Shown here: in pieces, positions 22,598 to 31,804 of the stretch
How positions within the stretch are numbered: position 1 is the stretch's first letter
Layout: each line of letters starts with the position of its first letter
NCBI GenBank assembly: GCA_963755335.1
Contig: CAVWJW010000004.1
Span: 372,001-436,000 of the forward strand
DNA length: 64,000 bases
Direction of reading: 5' to 3'
Source of the DNA: UBA10649 sp963755335
GTDB taxonomy: Bacteria; Actinomycetota; Actinomycetes; S36-B12
Notes under the pieces: model-generated
What the model was told of the DNA's origin: nothing
Databases searched by the model: none
What the model saw: the letters and a program-made list of their open reading frames with translations, nothing else
Translations under genes and position numbers: made by a program

Positions 22598-23677
22598 TCA
22601 CAGGTCGGGAGCGCACGGCCCGGCTCCGAGCCGGCTGAGCCCGGTGCGATCGCCGTCCTGGTAGGTGGGGACGCCGAGGTTCTGAGCGTCCATGATCTGA
22701 CTTAAGGCATCGGTGTGGCCCAGGCCGGCCATGTGCCCGAATTCGTGCCGCAGCACCTGGGCGAACAGTGGTGTCCCGGCGGGCAGCTTCTGGGCGAACG
22801 CTGACTTCATGACGAGGACCTGGCTCGACACGATGTGCGGAAGCCCTGTCGTGGACGTCTGGCCGACGACGTTTCGCGCCAGTCCGGCGACGTTGTCATA
22901 CCGAGGGGAGCGTGTCTTCAGGATGACCGCGATCAGAACGGGGGCCCAGCGGTTGCCGTAGCGCGCAGGCAGGTACCCATCCCTCGACATCGACGGTCGT
23001 TCGCGCGTCGTGCCATCGTTGATGAAGCGAAGGCCGGTCAGGTACGACACCTCGGCAACGATCTTGAGGACCTGTCGGGTGAACCCGCGCGGTGCGCCGG
23101 CCGCGTTGATGACGAGGTGAATGGGTCGACACGGAGACCACGACACGGGCTCGCTGGTGCCCTTGACCACATTCTCGAACGCGTAAGCGGTACTGGGGTT
23201 CTCGATTGAGGCCGGGAGACCGAGAGGAGCGGCACCTTCTTCCAGTCCTGGCGGCGGGAACGCGGCGTGCCCTCCTCTTTGCGGTTCTGACGGGTTGATC
23301 ACCCTGCCCCCCGTCACCGAAGACAGTTGGCCCGGGGCGTCGGCCGACGGGTTCGGGCCCTGGGGCAGGGGCAGTGACTCGACCGCGGAGTACTCGCTCT
23401 GCGACACAGCGTGCCAGGGGAACTGCTCGCCACGTCCGAGGTAGGCCGTTCCGGCGGCGAGCAGGAGGAGGACCAGTGTGAGTGGGACCAGCCGACGGGC
23501 GCCCCCGCTTCGCCCCCGCGCATGACTGCCTGGAGGGGAGACCATGTCGAGGGTCGGCACCGTGGGGGGACGCCATGTCGTCGGTGAGGCCGGACGACCC
23601 GCCGCCTCCTGCTGGACCCATTGGGGGATCCGGCCACTGCGGGACTTGGGCAGGTCATCAGGAGGGATGTCGCTCAC
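22598..23677 (-). CDS. Membrane-anchored metzincin-like (matrixin-type) zinc protease
   Basis: A 359-aa protein from a GTG at 23677. It has a cytoplasmic proline-rich N-terminus and a transmembrane helix near residues 63-78 (LVPLTLVLLLLAAGTAYLG), followed by an extracytoplasmic catalytic part. The motif HEFGHMAGLGH near residues 313-323 fits the HExxHxxGxxH zinc site of metzincins such as matrixins. A methionine follows at SQIMDAQ, which could be the Met-turn. The conserved histidines and glutamate are intact, so an active metalloprotease is expected. It converges with the DUF6603 operon and ends 49 bases from it. The substrate is unknown. Confidence 0.82.
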   Translation of the reverse strand: MSDIPPDDLPKSRSGRIPQWVQQEAAGRPASPTTWRPPTVPTLDMVSPPGSHARGRSGGARRLVPLTLVLLLLAAGTAYLGRGEQFPWHAVSQSEYSAVESLPLPQGPNPSADAPGQLSSVTGGRVINPSEPQRGGHAAFPPPGLEEGAAPLGLPASIENPSTAYAFENVVKGTSEPVSWSPCRPIHLVINAAGAPRGFTRQVLKIVAEVSYLTGLRFINDGTTRERPSMSRDGYLPARYGNRWAPVLIAVILKTRSPRYDNVAGLARNVVGQTSTTGLPHIVSSQVLVMKSAFAQKLPAGTPLFAQVLRHEFGHMAGLGHTDALSQIMDAQNLGVPTYQDGDRTGLSRLGAGPCAPDL

Positions 23678-23812
23678 CGCGCCTCACGTCACTTCCTGTC
23701 ACGCCGCCGGACCCGTCTCTGGGGTATCGGAGCGGGCATGGTGCTTCTGAAGCGACAAGTGCGACCCCGCGGAAGGGCATCGCGCACCGCGCGTTTCGTC
23801 TAGCGTCTGGGG

Positions 23813-24943
23813 ATGCCGATCGACACCCAGACGCTGATCATCGGGGCGTCCGCGTCCGGGCTCGCCACGGCGGCGGCGCTCGCCACAGCCGGGCGACCGT
23901 TCGAGGTGCTCGAGGCCACCGACGTCGTGGGTACGGCCTGGCGTCACCACTACGACCGACTTCACCTGCACACGCCGAAGTCGGCGTCGAGCCTGCCGGG
24001 CCTGGCGATGCCGTCGTCGTGGCCGCGCTACCCGTCGCGCGACCAGGTCGTCGACTATCTCGAGCACTATCGCGCGCACCACCGGATCGAGCCGCAGTAC
24101 GGCCAGGAAGTCTCGCGGCTCGAGCGAGTCGACGACTGCTGGGTCGCAACCACCGCGAGCCGCACCTGGACCGCGTCCAACGTCGTGGTGGCCACGGGCG
24201 CGACGCGCCGCCCGGTGCGCCCCACCTGGCCGGGCATGGCGGACTACGCAGGCGACGTGTTGCACTCGAGCGAGTACGTCAACGGCGAACGCTGGCGCGG
24301 CGGCACCGCGCTCGTCGTCGGCTTCGGCAACTCGGCCTGCGAGCAGGCCATCGACCTCGTGGAGCACGGCGTCACGACGCACCTGTCGGTGCGCGGTGCG
24401 GTCAACGTCGTGCCACGCGACATGTTCGGCGTCGTGCCCATCCTGCAGATCGGCGCTGTCATGCGCTATCTCCCGCCCGCGGTCGCCGACGCGCTCGCGG
24501 CCCCACTGGTTCGCCTCACGATCGGCGACATCACGAAAGTCGGATTGCGGAAGCTCCCATACGGCCCCAACGCACAGATCGCGCACGATCGGCACATCCC
24601 GCTGCTCGACATCGGGACCATCGACCACATCAAGTCCGGCCGGATCACCGTGCACGGGGCCATCGCCCGGTTCACCGAGACGGGTGTCGTCTTCGAGGAC
24701 GGAACCAGTCTTGACGTCGACGCCGTGGTACTCGGCACCGGCTACCGACCCGCGCTCGAGGACTTCCTTCCGGAGTGGCAGGCGGTGTGCGACGAGGACG
24801 GGCGTCCTCTCGTGTCAGGCGGCGTCACGTCGCTGCCGAGCCTGTACTTCTGCGGGCAGTTCGTGTCACCGTCAGGGATGCTGCGCGAGGCGGGCATCGA
24901 GTCGCGTCGCATCGCGGCATCCATCGCGACGCCGCAAGGATGA
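23813..24943 (+). CDS. Flavin-containing monooxygenase family protein
   Basis: A 376-aa FAD/NADPH-dependent oxidoreductase. The FAD Rossmann motif is modified to LIIGASASGLATA at residues 8-20, and the NADPH-binding motif is VVGFGNSACEQA near residue 164-175. The ATG motif region (VVVATGATRRPVRP) and the C-terminal VLGTGYRPAL are as in the YUCCA-like/baeyer-villiger-like FMO branch. Length is normal for the short FMO type. The enzymes hydroxylate soft nucleophiles or keto-acids; the substrate cannot be told. It is divergent from the metalloprotease, with 135 bp between them. Confidence 0.87.
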   Translation: MPIDTQTLIIGASASGLATAAALATAGRPFEVLEATDVVGTAWRHHYDRLHLHTPKSASSLPGLAMPSSWPRYPSRDQVVDYLEHYRAHHRIEPQYGQEVSRLERVDDCWVATTASRTWTASNVVVATGATRRPVRPTWPGMADYAGDVLHSSEYVNGERWRGGTALVVGFGNSACEQAIDLVEHGVTTHLSVRGAVNVVPRDMFGVVPILQIGAVMRYLPPAVADALAAPLVRLTIGDITKVGLRKLPYGPNAQIAHDRHIPLLDIGTIDHIKSGRITVHGAIARFTETGVVFEDGTSLDVDAVVLGTGYRPALEDFLPEWQAVCDEDGRPLVSGGVTSLPSLYFCGQFVSPSGMLREAGIESRRIAASIATPQG

Positions 24944-25019
24944 CGAGAGGCACCGTCTGTGCAGATTGCTGCGAATTGGGCGGTGCTCGATGTCACGCTC
25001 GCCCAGAGGCTGGGTCGGT

Positions 25020-25222
25020 TCAGCGGGCGATGAACTTCATGTAGACGCCGAGCCCGTCAGGGCGACAGCGACGTTGGCGAAGAATCGCCACACCGTCATG
25101 GCCGCCCCGCGGAAGAACAGCAGATCCATTCCGACGATCACGGCGATCATGCACACGACGAGCAGTACCGCCGCAAGCGTGCTCTGCGGCATCGGTTTGC
25201 GGCGGCCCTGGTCATCGCCCAT
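25020..25222 (-). CDS. Small membrane protein (probable one-base break near C-terminus)
   Basis: Start ATG at 25222. The N-terminus is charged (GDDQGRRKPMPQS) and followed by one transmembrane helix (LAAVLLVVCMIAVIVGMDLLF) and a second weaker hydrophobic stretch. The frame as given stops at 25037, but adding one base within the GGG before 25045 gives the better ending LGVYMKFIAR and a stop at 25020. Short proteins with this layout are common in high-GC actinobacteria next to housekeeping genes. Function is unknown. Confidence 0.5.
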
Positions 25223-25408
25223 TCGGCCATGCTGTCACGGTCGGCCCGCTTCGGCGTGCTGAGGCCTCCGAGGGAACTGGGGGTGGGCTGCATCCGCCAA
25301 TGGCGTTCACCAGGATCGAAGCCCGACGTCCGATCCTCGTCGCGCCAGACCGCTTCTCGTCTCGCACAATCGGGGACTCGAAGCCGTGGTGCTATCTACG
25401 ATGGGGCC

Positions 25409-25741
25409 ATGGGAATCGACGATCGTGAAGCGCTTCGCCGACTGGTCGAGGAGGAAGGCGACGAAGAGGCAACCGTCCTGCTGGTTGAGCTCGCTGTCGC
25501 GGAGGAAGACCAGGACTTGCTGCGGTCACTCGTCGATGCCGGCGTTGACAAGGCAGGAGGTGCCCTTGCCCAGCTGGCAGCGGACGAGGGCGACATCGCG
25601 ACACTGAAGTGGCTCATCGATGCGGGTAACGACGAAGCGGCGGTCCTGCTCGGGGAGCTCGCTGAGGCCTCCGGGGACGAGGAACTTCGTCAGTACTTGA
25701 TCGACTGCGGATACGACCCTCAGGTGGATCGCAGTTCGTGA
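25409..25741 (+). CDS. Acidic repeat protein (Sel1/HEAT-like helical repeats)
   Basis: A 110-aa, very acidic protein from ATG 25409. It is built from about three tandem units of roughly 35 residues with the theme G-D-E-E-A..LL.ELA...D...L..L.DAG (for example VEEEGDEEATVLLVELAVAE, then LLGELAEASGDEELRQYLID). These units form paired helices, as in Sel1, ankyrin or HEAT solenoids, which usually bind proteins. It has no membrane segment. A terminator-like hairpin follows 8 bases after the stop. Upstream frames lack a ribosome site. Confidence 0.7.
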   Translation: MGIDDREALRRLVEEEGDEEATVLLVELAVAEEDQDLLRSLVDAGVDKAGGALAQLAADEGDIATLKWLIDAGNDEAAVLLGELAEASGDEELRQYLIDCGYDPQVDRSS

Positions 25742-25749
25742 GTTCACAC

Positions 25750-25781
25750 GGATCGACCCCCGCACAGGCAGGGGCCGATCC
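25750..25781 (+). terminator. Hairpin after acidic repeat protein gene
   Basis: Arms GGATCG-A-CCCC and GGGG-C-CGATCC around a loop of about ten bases form a GC-rich hairpin just after the stop at 25741. The following CTCTTAGG is only mildly T-rich, as is usual for actinobacterial terminators. Confidence 0.6.
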
Positions 25782-25875
25782 TCTTAGGAAATCTGAAGTC
25801 GTTCTCTCATGGGCATCACCTCTGTTCCATGGTGCGCCTACTCGGGACCGCCAATCAACACCCTTCCGGCACGGT

Positions 25876-26118
25876 CTACTGGGGACCTTCGTCGAAGGGG
25901 CGGCCTTCGGACCGGCGCGAAGTCGTGTGGTCGAGCCTGGAGCACGCAGGCTCCGCTAAGTGGCTGAACCGGTAGAGCAGGTCCTCGCCCAGGTACGCGA
26001 GCAGTTCGAGCAGCGTGACGCCGGGGTCACTCGCGTTGTAGTCGGTCCAGTCGGGGTTGTGGACGGGGATGCGGCGGAGCAACTCGTCCCGGAGCTCGGC
26101 AAAGACGCCGGAGTCCAC
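25876..26118 (-). pseudogene. Baseplate J-like protein remnant (N-terminal fragment)
   Basis: An 80-codon frame whose first 55 residues match the N-terminus of baseplate J/Afp11-type proteins of contractile tails and injection systems: RIPVHNPDWTDYNASDPGVT followed by LLELLAYLGEDLLYRF. Full-length relatives have several hundred residues more. After SHLAE the similarity ends in unrelated, arginine-rich sequence and the frame closes. No other baseplate genes are next to it. The most likely reading is a truncated relic left by deletion; a genuine small protein using only this domain is possible but less likely. Confidence 0.65.
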
Positions 26119-26442
26119 GAGGATGCGGATGGACTGCGATGCAGCGTCCCAAGCGACGATGCGAACGGCGGCACCGAGCGTGCTACGGCGTTCGGGTACC
26201 GGAGTGGGGGCGGGCAGGCACGTCCTGACGGTAGCGGGAGCGACCCGTATGCGCTAGGAGCGCAGCCCCTCCTCACGGTTCAGCGAATGCACTCGCGCGC
26301 TGACAGGACTCGCTCGGCACCGCAAAGGTGGCGCATGATGTTCGGCAGCGGCGGGAGACATTCACGAGCGGACGTTCGCCCCTAGGCAACCACCATCGCA
26401 GCGTGACACAGTTGTGAAGTTCGATCACTAAAGGGCGTCGAC
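26119..26442. other. Intergenic region, nothing recognised
   Basis: This lies upstream of the baseplate relic on one side and of the small membrane protein gene on the other. I see no further baseplate-related coding sequence on either strand, no repeat and no RNA gene. Confidence 0.4.
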
Positions 26443-26724
26443 ATGCAGTCACAGATGCACATGGACTGGCACTCCAGGTTGGCCTGGGGGCTGCTGGCCT
26501 GGCCCGTCATGATCGCATTGGCAGTGGTGCTCTCAACTGCGGCGGATCCACGTACCGTGAGCAACCCGGTGGCGGTCACCCTTCTCAGCGCCGCAGAAGT
26601 GCTCGCTGCCACGATCGGAGTCCTGTTCCCTATCTGGTCCTTCGTCGCATGGGCAGAGCAAGACGACCGGCGCGGCACTCCCCACCCTCCTGAAGACGGC
26701 GCACGCGAATCTGGACAGTCTTGA
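26443..26724 (+). CDS. Small two-pass membrane protein
   Basis: A 93-aa frame starting ATGCAGTCACAG at 26443. It predicts two membrane helices, around residues 12-32 (LAWGLLAWPVMIALAVVLS) and 43-68 (AVTLLSAAEVLAATIGVLF), joined by a short loop. The tail is charged (AEQDDRRGTPHPPEDG). No strong ribosome binding site is visible, so it is only moderately supported. No family is recognised. Confidence 0.45.
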   Translation: MQSQMHMDWHSRLAWGLLAWPVMIALAVVLSTAADPRTVSNPVAVTLLSAAEVLAATIGVLFPIWSFVAWAEQDDRRGTPHPPEDGARESGQS

Positions 26725-26857
26725 GCGCCAGCGGTCGGCGCTGCTCAGGCGACCGCCGTCGGCGAGGCGGGAGCCAGCGTTCACTCGCCAACAACTAATC
26801 GACGCCAAGCGGAACGTGGGTCCTGGGAGGCAACTCTCGGCAGATCGGCAGACGCCG

Positions 26858-27115
26858 TCAGCCGGCATCAACCTCAAAGAGGAAGATCGTCGTCCCAACT
26901 GATTCGGTGACGGTCTTAACGTCTTGGAAGGCTTCGGCGTGCAGGGTGGCCATCACATCATCAAGGCTGGCGAAGTCGGCCTCAAGGATCCAGCCGACCT
27001 CTCCGGCTTATCCGGTTCCAACTTCGTCGAATCCGTGAAAGGGAAGTCGTCGCGTCACCGCGTGCCCGCTGCGCCGTACGAACACCGCCTGCAAGTCTCC
27101 TAGCACCTGTTGCGA
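26858..27115 (-). pseudogene. Degenerate ORF remnant downstream of tube gene
   Basis: Reading on the minus strand, a coding-like frame gives VFVRRSGHAVTRRLPFHGF and then, after an in-frame TAA near 27010, AGEVGWILEADFASLDDVM and EAFQDVKTVTESVGTTIFL, ending at the TGA at 26858-26860. The second half looks like a small alpha/beta-barrel (dimeric ferredoxin-like) protein end. The stop, and the lack of a good start, suggest a relic or another sequence error. Family not certain. Confidence 0.3.
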
Positions 27116-28552
27116 TCAGCCGCCTAGGTGTGGACGCGCACCGCTCAGTACCTCCGCAGCCCCCGCCACAATGCCATCGACGTATGGGTCACGCTCCAAG
27201 TCGACCGCGGCATCAATGTTCTGGGGAATAGCGCCGTCGTCCTTCAAGGCCGCCAACAACGTGTGGCTGGAGCCTAGGGCGAGAGCGGTCCAGTCGCTGG
27301 ACTCCAGCGCCGCAACGTCGGTCAATTCGGGCAGGGTCGCTTGCTCCTGAGCCCAGGCTCGCCCGAGGTCGACACCTTGGGCATACCGAGCAGGGGCCAC
27401 CGATACATCCGCATCCTGGGTTGTGGTGGAGAGCAGTCGGCGGGCGACAAGTTCCGGAATGCCGGGGAGGGCTGCACCGGCGAGCACGTTCTCAACGGAT
27501 GATCCCGCCGCGGTCGGAACTTGCAATCGGGCTGTTGCAAGGAGATCGACGGCATTGGCGACCAGCCGGGAGAGCTCCAACGTCGCGGCGACAGTCGTTG
27601 GCGCCGAGGTCCCCGCTGTGCTGGACGAACTGGCGGCCGGTTCACCGGTGGCGCCCTTCCCCGCGTTGAACGTCAAGCGTTCGCAGTAGAACTCGACCGC
27701 CACCCGTGCTATCGCCTGCGCGCCACGCTCCTGACGGTCGTCGGTGACACGGACGATCCCGAGATTCTCCAGTCCAATCGTGAAGAGCACCTCCTTGAAG
27801 TCGGGGGCCAGCACCTCCAACGTCCCCGAGCGCTCCATCGACTGCTGATTGTTCCCGTTGACGACGAAGTCCTGGAGGTAGTCGCGGTATCCCTGCGCGT
27901 CCTGGGCACTGACCGCACACTCGAGGTTCGTCACGGAGTACTCGACGCCGGCCGCAGGGAAGCGTTCCACTCCCACCGCATCCGCGCTGGGCACGGCAGA
28001 TGTCACGGGCAGATGCACGGATGCGACGCGCATAGTTGGCAGGTTCGACAAGGTGAGCCGGAAGTTGCTACTCAATGCCCGCTTCTGCCGGCCGATGAGC
28101 TTCGACGTCGTGCCACCGGAGGTGGTCCGCCGTGTGGTGCGCTCCGGTTGGAGGGTGACGGAGATCAGCATCGGGTCACGGGACGAGCCGTCGAAAGTGG
28201 AGAAGGCGACCTTGGTGATCTGTGCATTCTGGAAGTCGAGTCGTCCCTGCTCCCGGAAGTTGTAGTCGACGAAGATCACGCTGCCGGACTTCGAGTCGGA
28301 TTTCCCATCCAGCCACGAGGCCAGCCACGAGTACAGGGCCGCGTCCATACCGGCCCCGAACGACACCTCCAGCGGTGCGAACTCGCACTCGGCAATGTGC
28401 TTGCCAGGGGCGGCACCGGCCGCGGCACGCTCGACTGCGACCACGCCGTACGGCTCGCCGCCGTCACACGAGTGCAGTACTCCTACCGGGCTGCCTTCGA
28501 TCTCAAGCACGAACAAGGCAGTCGTGTACTGAGTGGAACGGATGTCGGCCAT
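27116..28552 (-). CDS. T4 gp19-like tube protein with two apparent tube domains
   Basis: A 478-aa protein. ATG 28552 is chosen over an upstream frame because AAGGAGG lies 6-12 bases before it. Residues 1-150 have the layout of contractile-tail tube proteins (Phage_T4_gp19 family): FVLEIEGSPVGVLHSCDGGE, an acidic ligand loop, SFGAGMDAALYSWLASWLDG, and SVIFVDYNFREQGRLDFQNA. Residues about 175-310 look like a second, diverged copy (FRLTLSNLPTMRVASVHLP, YRDYLQDFVVNGNNQQS, FTIGLENLGIVRV). The rest, residues 320-478, is a low-complexity linker plus a helical region. Normal tube proteins are about 145 aa. No sheath or spike gene is adjacent. Confidence 0.65.
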   Translation of the reverse strand: MADIRSTQYTTALFVLEIEGSPVGVLHSCDGGEPYGVVAVERAAAGAAPGKHIAECEFAPLEVSFGAGMDAALYSWLASWLDGKSDSKSGSVIFVDYNFREQGRLDFQNAQITKVAFSTFDGSSRDPMLISVTLQPERTTRRTTSGGTTSKLIGRQKRALSSNFRLTLSNLPTMRVASVHLPVTSAVPSADAVGVERFPAAGVEYSVTNLECAVSAQDAQGYRDYLQDFVVNGNNQQSMERSGTLEVLAPDFKEVLFTIGLENLGIVRVTDDRQERGAQAIARVAVEFYCERLTFNAGKGATGEPAASSSSTAGTSAPTTVAATLELSRLVANAVDLLATARLQVPTAAGSSVENVLAGAALPGIPELVARRLLSTTTQDADVSVAPARYAQGVDLGRAWAQEQATLPELTDVAALESSDWTALALGSSHTLLAALKDDGAIPQNIDAAVDLERDPYVDGIVAGAAEVLSGARPHLGG

Positions 28553-28759
28553 GTCGCCTCCTTGCTTGCCATGACCGAGTCGATTCCCGGCATCAGGCTC
28601 GCTGTTGGCGGTTGACGGTACTCGCGGAGGGCCACAGGTGGATAGCCCCAACAGGTCGCCGAACCCCAACGCCGTGGGCGACCACGACACTGCCAGGACG
28701 GGCAGCAGCTGATGCGTTGGGCCGCCGACGGGCACCCGGGTTCGTCACGCGACGAAGGA

Positions 28760-30802
28760 TCATGCAGACCGCGTAGGTCGCGGAACTGCGACGACGCGGT
28801 TGCGGCCCGTCTCCTTCGCCTGGTACATGGCACGGTCGGCGCGGGCGATCATCGTGTCGACCGGTTCTCCCGGCGCGCTGAGGGTCACCCCCAGGCTGAG
28901 CGTCGAAGGGTGGCCCCCGGGGACGGCGACGTCGGCCACGGTTGCTGCTGCTCGGATCTTCTCGGCGATCGCGGCGGCTTCGGCCAAGTCATGGACGCCG
29001 TCAAGGACGACGAGGAATTCGTCGCCTCCCATACGTGCGACCGTGTCACCGATGCGGACGGCGGATCGGATGCGCGCAGCGACGGTGCGCATCAGTTGAT
29101 CGCCTGCGGCGTGCCCTCGGGTGTCGTTGACGGTCTTGAAGTCGTCGATGTCGCAGAACACCAGGGCGCACTCCTCGCCTGGCCTGCGTACCCGGCGTCC
29201 GAGGTTCGCCAGGCGGGTGATGACTTCTTCGCGCCGGAGCAGCCCGGTGAGGTCGTCATACGTCGCGCGCCGCGCCAGCTCCTGCTCGGCCTCGACAGCG
29301 TCGTCGACGACCCGCAAGGTGGACACGACGCCGTCGATCTGGTCATCGGCGTCGCGGTAGGGCTCGGCATGCGACTCCACCCAGTGGTAGCTGCCGTCCC
29401 GCGCCGTCACCCTGAACCGCAGCACGGTGCCGAGGCCGTCGTAGACGCTCGCCACATCACGTCGAACGGAGTCGACGTCGTCGGGGTGGATGAGGGTGAA
29501 GAAGTCCCGTCCCATCCACTCGGTCGGCGACCAGTCCAACGCTCGCTCGAGGGAGGGGGAGATCCACAGCACCAGGCCGTGGCGGCTGCGCATGATCACG
29601 TCGGACGAATTCTCGGCCAGCAGCCGGTACTGCTCCTCGGATTCGGCGAGCCGGGCTGCCTCGCGGTACCGGCCGGTGACGTCGCGCCAGGTGAAGCTGA
29701 GCGCGTCGCCAACACGCACGGCACTGATGTCGTAGCGCCGTTCGCCGGCCAGGATCTCGTGCGGGTAGGCGAAATTATCGAGTCTGAGGGGAGTCCCGGA
29801 TTCCACGGTTGCTGCGTACATCCCCAGCATCCCCGACCCGGCCTGCCCCGGGAGAAGGTCCAACAAGCGCGCGCCGACAAGCTCACGGCGGTCCAGTTGC
29901 ATGTACGCGCAGGCGGCCTCGTTGGCCTCGGCATAGATGAAGTCGACGATGCTGCCGTCTTCGGCGCGCACCGCCTGAAGGAGCGCGTGGGGGTCCAGCA
30001 AGGAGTCCATCGTCGCCTGCAGCCGGGCCTGGCTGGCTGCCACCGCCGCGCGATCGTGGAACTGCTGGTCGACGTCCCGCAGGCCGACGACCACCCGCCC
30101 CGGCTCGATCGCGTGACCCAACGCGGACATCCACACGAACGTGCCGTCCAGGCGCTTGACCCGTACCTCGATGGCGGGCAGGACAACGCCGTCGACGGTC
30201 GATTCGGCCAGCGCGGTCATGGCCGGCACCTGGTCGTCGGGGTGGATCAGTTCCCACGGCTGGGTACCCAGCAGATCCGCGGGGTTCCAGCCGAGCGACC
30301 TCTCCACCGAGGGGGACACCCATTCCAGGGTTCCATCGCTTTGCACCAGAAGAACGACGTCGGAGGCGTTCTCGGCCATCAGGCGGTAGTTGTCGTGCGC
30401 CTGTCGCTGTTCCGTGACGTCGCGCGCGACCCCGCAGAGGACGACCGAACCGTCGTCGCGGCGATCCTTGCGCGAGCGATGCTGCGTCCAGATCGTGCGT
30501 CCGTCCGCGGTCACGTACCGCACCGTGAAATCGACGACTTCTCCGATCGCCGCATCGCGAACCCGCGCCGCGATCGCCCGGTCCCGCGGATCGAGCATCG
30601 ACCCCATCAGTCCGGTGTCGGCCGCGAACTCCTCCGCCGTACGACCGACAAATGCATGAATCGACGGGGACAGGAACTCCACCGCGTCGTCCGGCTCCAG
30701 CCGCAACACATAGACCACGTCGGACAACTCACCCACGAGACTTGCCACGCGCAAGGCGTCCTCGGGCAGCTGGTGCCACGCTGATTGCGATCCGCCCCGC
30801 AT
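28760..30802 (-). CDS. Diguanylate cyclase with four PAS-like domains
   Basis: A 680-aa protein. ATG 30802 is preferred to GTG 30823 because GGGAGG lies six bases before it. It has no membrane segment. Residues about 8-115, 120-235, 245-375 and 385-505 are PAS or PAS-like units (for example ENASDVVLLVQSDGTLEWVS and ENSSDVIMRSRHGLVLWISP). A GGDEF domain follows, at about 515-675. The active site GGDEF is intact (ARMGGDEFLVVL) and an inhibitory RxxD site (RIGD) sits five residues before it. It should therefore make c-di-GMP with product inhibition, controlled by ligands or redox signals at the PAS units. The missing EAL/HD domain means no phosphodiesterase in the same chain. Confidence 0.92.
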   Translation of the reverse strand: MRGGSQSAWHQLPEDALRVASLVGELSDVVYVLRLEPDDAVEFLSPSIHAFVGRTAEEFAADTGLMGSMLDPRDRAIAARVRDAAIGEVVDFTVRYVTADGRTIWTQHRSRKDRRDDGSVVLCGVARDVTEQRQAHDNYRLMAENASDVVLLVQSDGTLEWVSPSVERSLGWNPADLLGTQPWELIHPDDQVPAMTALAESTVDGVVLPAIEVRVKRLDGTFVWMSALGHAIEPGRVVVGLRDVDQQFHDRAAVAASQARLQATMDSLLDPHALLQAVRAEDGSIVDFIYAEANEAACAYMQLDRRELVGARLLDLLPGQAGSGMLGMYAATVESGTPLRLDNFAYPHEILAGERRYDISAVRVGDALSFTWRDVTGRYREAARLAESEEQYRLLAENSSDVIMRSRHGLVLWISPSLERALDWSPTEWMGRDFFTLIHPDDVDSVRRDVASVYDGLGTVLRFRVTARDGSYHWVESHAEPYRDADDQIDGVVSTLRVVDDAVEAEQELARRATYDDLTGLLRREEVITRLANLGRRVRRPGEECALVFCDIDDFKTVNDTRGHAAGDQLMRTVAARIRSAVRIGDTVARMGGDEFLVVLDGVHDLAEAAAIAEKIRAAATVADVAVPGGHPSTLSLGVTLSAPGEPVDTMIARADRAMYQAKETGRNRVVAVPRPTRSA

Positions 30803-30983
30803 GAAGGCCCTCCCTGAAGCCACCAGAGTAGCGTCGCTCGCTCAGCCAGCTGCGGGTTCGGCCACTGGGACGGCGACCACGCTCACCGGGGTTCGATGGG
30901 TGACGGGTCCGTCACGGCACCATTCGGACCCGGTCCACGCCGTACCGTTATCGGCGACAAGGAACACTCTGCGAGGGGCCGTC

Positions 30984-31307
30984 ATGATCGCGATCGTGAA
31001 GGACGGGGTCACGCATTGCCCTGCCTGCTCGGGCGCGCGATTCCTCGGGTCCGTCGACATGTACTACCGGCAGCCGATGCCGCGCCTGCGCATGATCGCC
31101 AACTCGGCCATGAGCATCACCTTGAGCATCGCGCTCAACCCACCCACCCGGACATCGCTGGTCTCCCGCACCCCCGACGGCAGAGTGCATACTCAGTCGA
31201 CGACCACGTCCGCCTACCTCGGGCCTCCCGAAAGCGTGGAACTGATCTGCCAGTCCTGCTCCCTTTCACTACTACGCCCATCGGCCGTTCACCTCGACCT
31301 GAAGTAG
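30984..31307 (+). CDS. Small zinc-ribbon protein
   Basis: A 107-aa protein beginning at ATG 30984 with a purine-rich GCGAGGGG about ten bases upstream. Two CxxC pairs, HCPACSG near residue 12-15 and LICQSC near residue 89-92, can hold one zinc ion as a zinc ribbon. The middle is polar and serine/threonine-rich. It is divergent from the diguanylate cyclase gene, separated by about 180 bp. Function unknown. Confidence 0.6.
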   Translation: MIAIVKDGVTHCPACSGARFLGSVDMYYRQPMPRLRMIANSAMSITLSIALNPPTRTSLVSRTPDGRVHTQSTTTSAYLGPPESVELICQSCSLSLLRPSAVHLDLK

Positions 31308-31418
31308 GCACAAGAATCTGCCTCAGCGCAGTCAGGTCGTGTGGGCGGCACCCAGACCGTGCCCGCTACCCAAACGTTCATGATGAGCATGCCCTGAGCC
31401 GCTGGGCGCGGAACACCG

Positions 31419-31804
31419 TCAGTCGAAGCCGGTGATGGAATCGTCGTTGAGCAGGCAAGACTCGTTGCCCTCCGGGTCCTGCATCACTGCCCACGAGTCC
31501 GGATTCGCCAACTCCGGCGGGTCCCGACGCATCTCGACCAGGGTGCCGCCGAGGGCGAGAAGTCGTGCCACTTCATCCTCGACGGAGTCGAGTGTCGTGA
31601 TATCGATGTGCAGCCGGTTCTTGCCGGTCTTCGGTTCTGGCACGTTCATGAAATACAGCGGCGTTCCGACGCGAGACGGATCGGTGACCGCGAACTCGCC
31701 GGTGTTTCGCTCCGTCACGTGGTAGCCCGGGACCGTCGCCCACCAACGGCCTGAGACATGGCGTCGCGACAGTCCACGATGATGCTGTGCAGCCTCGTGG
31801 CCAT
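31419..31804 (-). CDS. VOC/glyoxalase-like protein (one-base break)
   Basis: Start ATG 31804 follows GGGAGG. The N-terminus MATRLHSIIVDCRDAMSQA is typical of the glyoxalase-like VOC group. A missing base near 31745 shifts the frame; bridging it gives RWWATVPGYHVTERNTGEF and then the rest of the domain, including RLHIDITTLDSVEDEVARL and VMQDPEGNESCL. The result is about 127 aa, a normal length. Without bridging, only the 99-aa C-terminal part has an ATG. Family members bind metals and small substrates; this one's substrate is unknown. Confidence 0.7.

Noticed and set aside
27521..28615. Long plus-strand frame opposite the tube protein gene
   Set aside because: Antisense shadow; the minus-strand gene has the ribosome site and family motifs.
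28712..30784. Very long plus-strand open frame opposite the diguanylate cyclase
   Set aside because: Antisense shadow of a clear PAS/GGDEF gene; the composition is histidine/arginine-rich and no motif is present.
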